From contig CAMAIG010000052.1 of assembly GCA_945835085.1 (NCBI GenBank), forward strand, positions 1 to 8,132: a stretch of 8,132 bases of DNA, in the 5' to 3' direction. Under the pieces are notes generated by a model. It did no database searches and was not told the origin of the DNA. It was given only the letters and a program-made list of their open reading frames with translations. The translations under genes and the position numbers were made by a program. Positions 6,659 to 8,132 of this stretch are shown here, one piece after another. Numbering within the stretch: position 1 is the stretch's first letter; each line of letters opens with the position of its first letter. The DNA comes from an uncultured Ruminococcus sp. (lineage in GTDB: Bacteria; Bacillota; Clostridia; Oscillospirales; Ruminococcaceae).

Positions 6659-6673
6659 TTGATATTCTATCAA
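6659..6673. promoter_or_regulatory. Palindromic operator candidate between GH31 and AraC genes
   Basis: A perfect inverted repeat, TTGATA-TTC-TATCAA, lies in the divergent intergenic region. It falls at or just upstream of the expected -35 of the GH31 gene and inside the leader of the regulator gene. The placement suits activation of GH31 and autorepression of the regulator. AraC proteins more often bind direct repeats, so another regulator, for example a LacI-type protein, cannot be excluded. Confidence 0.5.
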
Positions 6674-6710
6674 ATACCGATACTATCCTACTTTTTGAAA
6701 GGACGATCTC

Positions 6711-7574
6711 ATGAACGACCCAACATCAAAGGAAAACCGCATACACAGCTCGGGAATAAAGCCCTTCAGCTATTATAAATGCGTAATTCCCGATCATTTT
6801 TACTGTGTTCCCATGCACTGGCACAGGGAGTTTGAGATAAATTTTATAAGGGAAGGCTCGGCGGAATTTATCTGCGGCGAGGATAAATTCACCTCCGCAA
6901 AGGGCGATATCATCATTACTCAGCCCAATGTCCTCCACTCAATTTATCCCTGTCCCGATACCCGTCAGGTGTACGATACACTTGTTTTCAGCTCCGAAAT
7001 ATTCGGCAGCTTAGGCTCGGACAGATATATGACCGAATGCATCAGACCCCTTACCGACGGCAGTATGCGAATAACCACGCACATCACGCCGAAGCACCAT
7101 TATTATGCGGAGCTGTCGGTCACCGCCGAAAACATTTTCTCCTGCGCAAAGGGTGATACTCCTCAGCTGGATATGCTTATGCGCAGCGAGCTGATAAAGC
7201 TTTTCTGGCTGCTGGAAACGGAATCGGAGCAAAGCACATTTACGGGTAAATACGACAGTGTTATCCGTCCCGCTCTGGAATATATAGCAGAGCATTTTGG
7301 CGAAAGCATTACCGTTTTGCAGCTTGCGGAAACTGTCCATCTCAGCGAAAGCTATTTTATGAATCTGTTTCGCAAACAGGTGGGGCTAAGTGCGGTGGAA
7401 TACATTTCCCATTTCAGGATAGATACAGCCTGTCGGGAGCTTATCTCCACAAAAAAGAGTATACTTGAAATTGCCTTTGACTGCGGTTTTCGCAATATCT
7501 CCAATTTCAACAGGCAGTTTAGAAAAATAACCGGCTGCTCACCAACGGAATACAGGAAAAAATTTGTATATTGA
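6711..7574 (+). CDS. AraC-family transcriptional regulator, probable regulator of GH31
   Basis: A 287-residue regulator with two domains. Residues about 20-110 form a cupin-like sugar-sensing domain: MHWHREFEINFIREGSAEF at 35-53, with histidines typical of the fold, and GDIIITQPNVLHSI at 65-78. Residues about 185-287 form the AraC DNA-binding domain with two helix-turn-helix units: LAETVHLSESYFMNLFRKQ (205-223) and ILEIAFDCGFRNISNFNRQF (251-270), followed by the family signature ending GCSPTEYRK. Start ATG at 6711 is supported by AAAGGA 7 bases upstream. Divergent placement from the GH31 gene suggests it senses an alpha-glucoside and controls that gene. No clear hairpin terminator follows its stop in 7575-7608. 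Confidence 0.93.
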   Translation: MNDPTSKENRIHSSGIKPFSYYKCVIPDHFYCVPMHWHREFEINFIREGSAEFICGEDKFTSAKGDIIITQPNVLHSIYPCPDTRQVYDTLVFSSEIFGSLGSDRYMTECIRPLTDGSMRITTHITPKHHYYAELSVTAENIFSCAKGDTPQLDMLMRSELIKLFWLLETESEQSTFTGKYDSVIRPALEYIAEHFGESITVLQLAETVHLSESYFMNLFRKQVGLSAVEYISHFRIDTACRELISTKKSILEIAFDCGFRNISNFNRQFRKITGCSPTEYRKKFVY

Positions 7575-7608
7575 CTTTTTGTTCACTTGTTTCTTAATAT
7601 TTATTGTA

Positions 7609-7640
7609 TTGTCAACTAAATAGTGATAATTGGTTGACAA
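7609..7640. promoter_or_regulatory. BirA-type biotin operator
   Basis: TTGTCAAC (7609-7616) and GTTGACAA (7633-7640) form a perfect 8+8 inverted repeat with a 16-base gap. Counted as 9-base half-sites (TTGTCAACT/GGTTGACAA), the gap is 14. This fits the known BirA operator pattern TTGTnAAC ... GTTnACAA with a gap of about 14-16. It overlaps the -35 box of the bioB promoter, so the BirA-biotinyl-AMP dimer would block RNA polymerase when biotin is sufficient. This implies a BirA with an N-terminal DNA-binding domain elsewhere in the genome. Confidence 0.9.
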
Positions 7641-7662
7641 ATTTATTTGCAGATGCTATAAT
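7634..7662 (+). promoter_or_regulatory. Promoter of the bioB locus
   Basis: TTGACA (7634-7639), a 17-base spacer and TATAAT (7657-7662), both perfect, with TG at 7654-7655 (extended -10). The -35 box lies inside the right half of the BirA operator. The predicted start is near 7669, about 54 bases before the bioB ATG. The promoter and operator are intact even though the gene downstream is broken. Confidence 0.88.
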
Positions 7663-7722
7663 TTCTTTATCAGGCTATAAAGAAGGTAAAAAAAGAATTA
7701 CGGAACAGAAATAGACGAGGAT

Positions 7723-8117
7723 ATGCATATCACCCGAGAAGAGGCAACCCGTATACTGAATACCCCCGACGATCGGCTGGACGAGCTTATGGCACGGGCA
7801 GAAAGGCTCCGCAGAAAATATAAGGGCGATCGTGTAAGCATACATATTCTAACAAATGCCCGCAGCGGAAATTGTTCTCAGGATTGTGCATACTGCGCTC
7901 AGTCATGCCGTTCAGAGGCTGATATTGACAATTACAGATGGGTATCCGATGTGCCGCAGGACGTGAGGTTTATTTCAAGGGAGAGGAAAAAAAGCTTCTC
8001 AGTGTTGCCGATTCGATCTTTGCCTCGGGTTATCTTACCGCAGGCGGACAGGGGATAGAATACACCATAAAGGCTGTGACCGATGCAGGCTTTACCTGTG
8101 AAATAGAAGCCGATTAA
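7723..8117 (+). pseudogene. bioB: Biotin synthase gene with internal deletion and frameshift
   Basis: Biotin synthase is the radical-SAM enzyme that inserts sulfur into dethiobiotin. Codons 1-76 (7723-7950) read as a normal BioB N-terminus: ITREEATRILN, then the [4Fe-4S] motif C51-SQD-C55-AY-C58, ending near YRWVSD. From 7944 a different frame reads as a normal BioB C-terminus: IRCAAGREVYF, then ADSIFASGYLTAGGQG, ending at tandem stops TAA TAG (8115-8120). Together the ends supply about 130 residues of a family norm near 320-330, so roughly 190 codons of the barrel are missing, including the region of the [2Fe-2S] cysteines. In the N-terminal frame translation runs into nonsense and stops at 8058 (111 codons). 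The ATG has only GAGG two bases upstream, a poor ribosome site, but no better in-frame start exists after the stop at 7687. The protein is almost certainly non-functional, unless this is an assembly error. Confidence 0.9.
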
Positions 8118-8125
8118 TAGGATAT

Positions 8126-8132
8126 GAAAGGA
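8126..8132 (+). promoter_or_regulatory. Possible ribosome site of the next gene
   Basis: GAAAGGA at the last bases of the window, just after the tandem stops of the bioB remnant, resembles a ribosome-binding site for a gene beginning beyond the edge, perhaps another biotin gene under the same BirA-controlled promoter. The sequence ends here, so this cannot be confirmed. Confidence 0.3.

Noticed and set aside
7571..7600. Possible promoter TTGACT ... TAATAT just after the AraC gene
   Set aside because: The -10 matches only 4 of 6 with an 18-base spacer, and a far better promoter with the BirA operator follows at 7634-7662.
7951..8058. Treating the 111-codon frame at 7723 as a complete small radical-SAM-like protein
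   Set aside because: After codon 76 the frame has no BioB similarity, while the neighbouring frame continues as clean BioB C-terminus; it is a deletion remnant, not a new short protein.
1..8132. CRISPR arrays, tRNA or rRNA genes, insertion sequences
   Set aside because: I saw no regularly spaced repeats, no cloverleaf or rRNA sequence, and no transposase-like protein or terminal inverted repeats.

Overview
The window looks like chromosomal DNA from a low- to mid-GC Firmicute, most likely a gut or rumen member of the Oscillospiraceae/Ruminococcus group. This is inferred from strong AGGAGG-type ribosome sites, consensus TTGACA-17-TATAAT promoters, A-rich sequence upstream of a promoter, a clostridial-type biotin gene with a BirA operator, and a GH31 enzyme resembling those of gut Ruminococcus/Blautia. 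Species cannot be fixed from the sequence alone.

Layout. (1) 1-363, minus strand: the N-terminal part of an alpha/beta hydrolase, cut by the window edge. (2) 364-702: a divergent control region. A near-perfect promoter fires leftward to the hydrolase, with operator-like palindromes near its start site. A second near-perfect promoter fires rightward into a leader that holds a 23-codon peptide gene and a strong intrinsic terminator. (3) 703-4516, plus strand: a tightly packed four-gene operon of a beta-lactamase-fold serine hydrolase, two ABC-2 permeases and their ATPase. It ends at a 12-bp-stem terminator shared with the convergent gene. (4) 4595-6580, minus strand: a complete GH31 alpha-glucosidase, divergent from (5) an AraC-family regulator at 6711-7574; the 130-bp gap holds a perfect 6-3-6 palindrome. 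(6) 7609-8117: a BirA-type operator and promoter followed by a broken biotin synthase gene, bioB.

How it fits together. The leader-terminator in front of the ABC operon is the most interesting part. No other promoter is visible between the terminator and the first gene, so the operon appears to depend on readthrough. The leader RNA has competing pairings, and the leader peptide carries a Lys-His-Arg motif near its start of the type known to promote macrolide-dependent ribosome arrest. This suggests a ribosome-controlled attenuator in front of a putative export and hydrolysis (defence or detoxification) operon. The AraC regulator probably controls the GH31 gene for alpha-glucoside use. The bioB locus keeps an excellent biotin-responsive promoter, but the gene has lost about 190 codons of its middle and the two remaining ends are in different frames. 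The strain may therefore be unable to make biotin from this locus, or the assembly may be wrong there.
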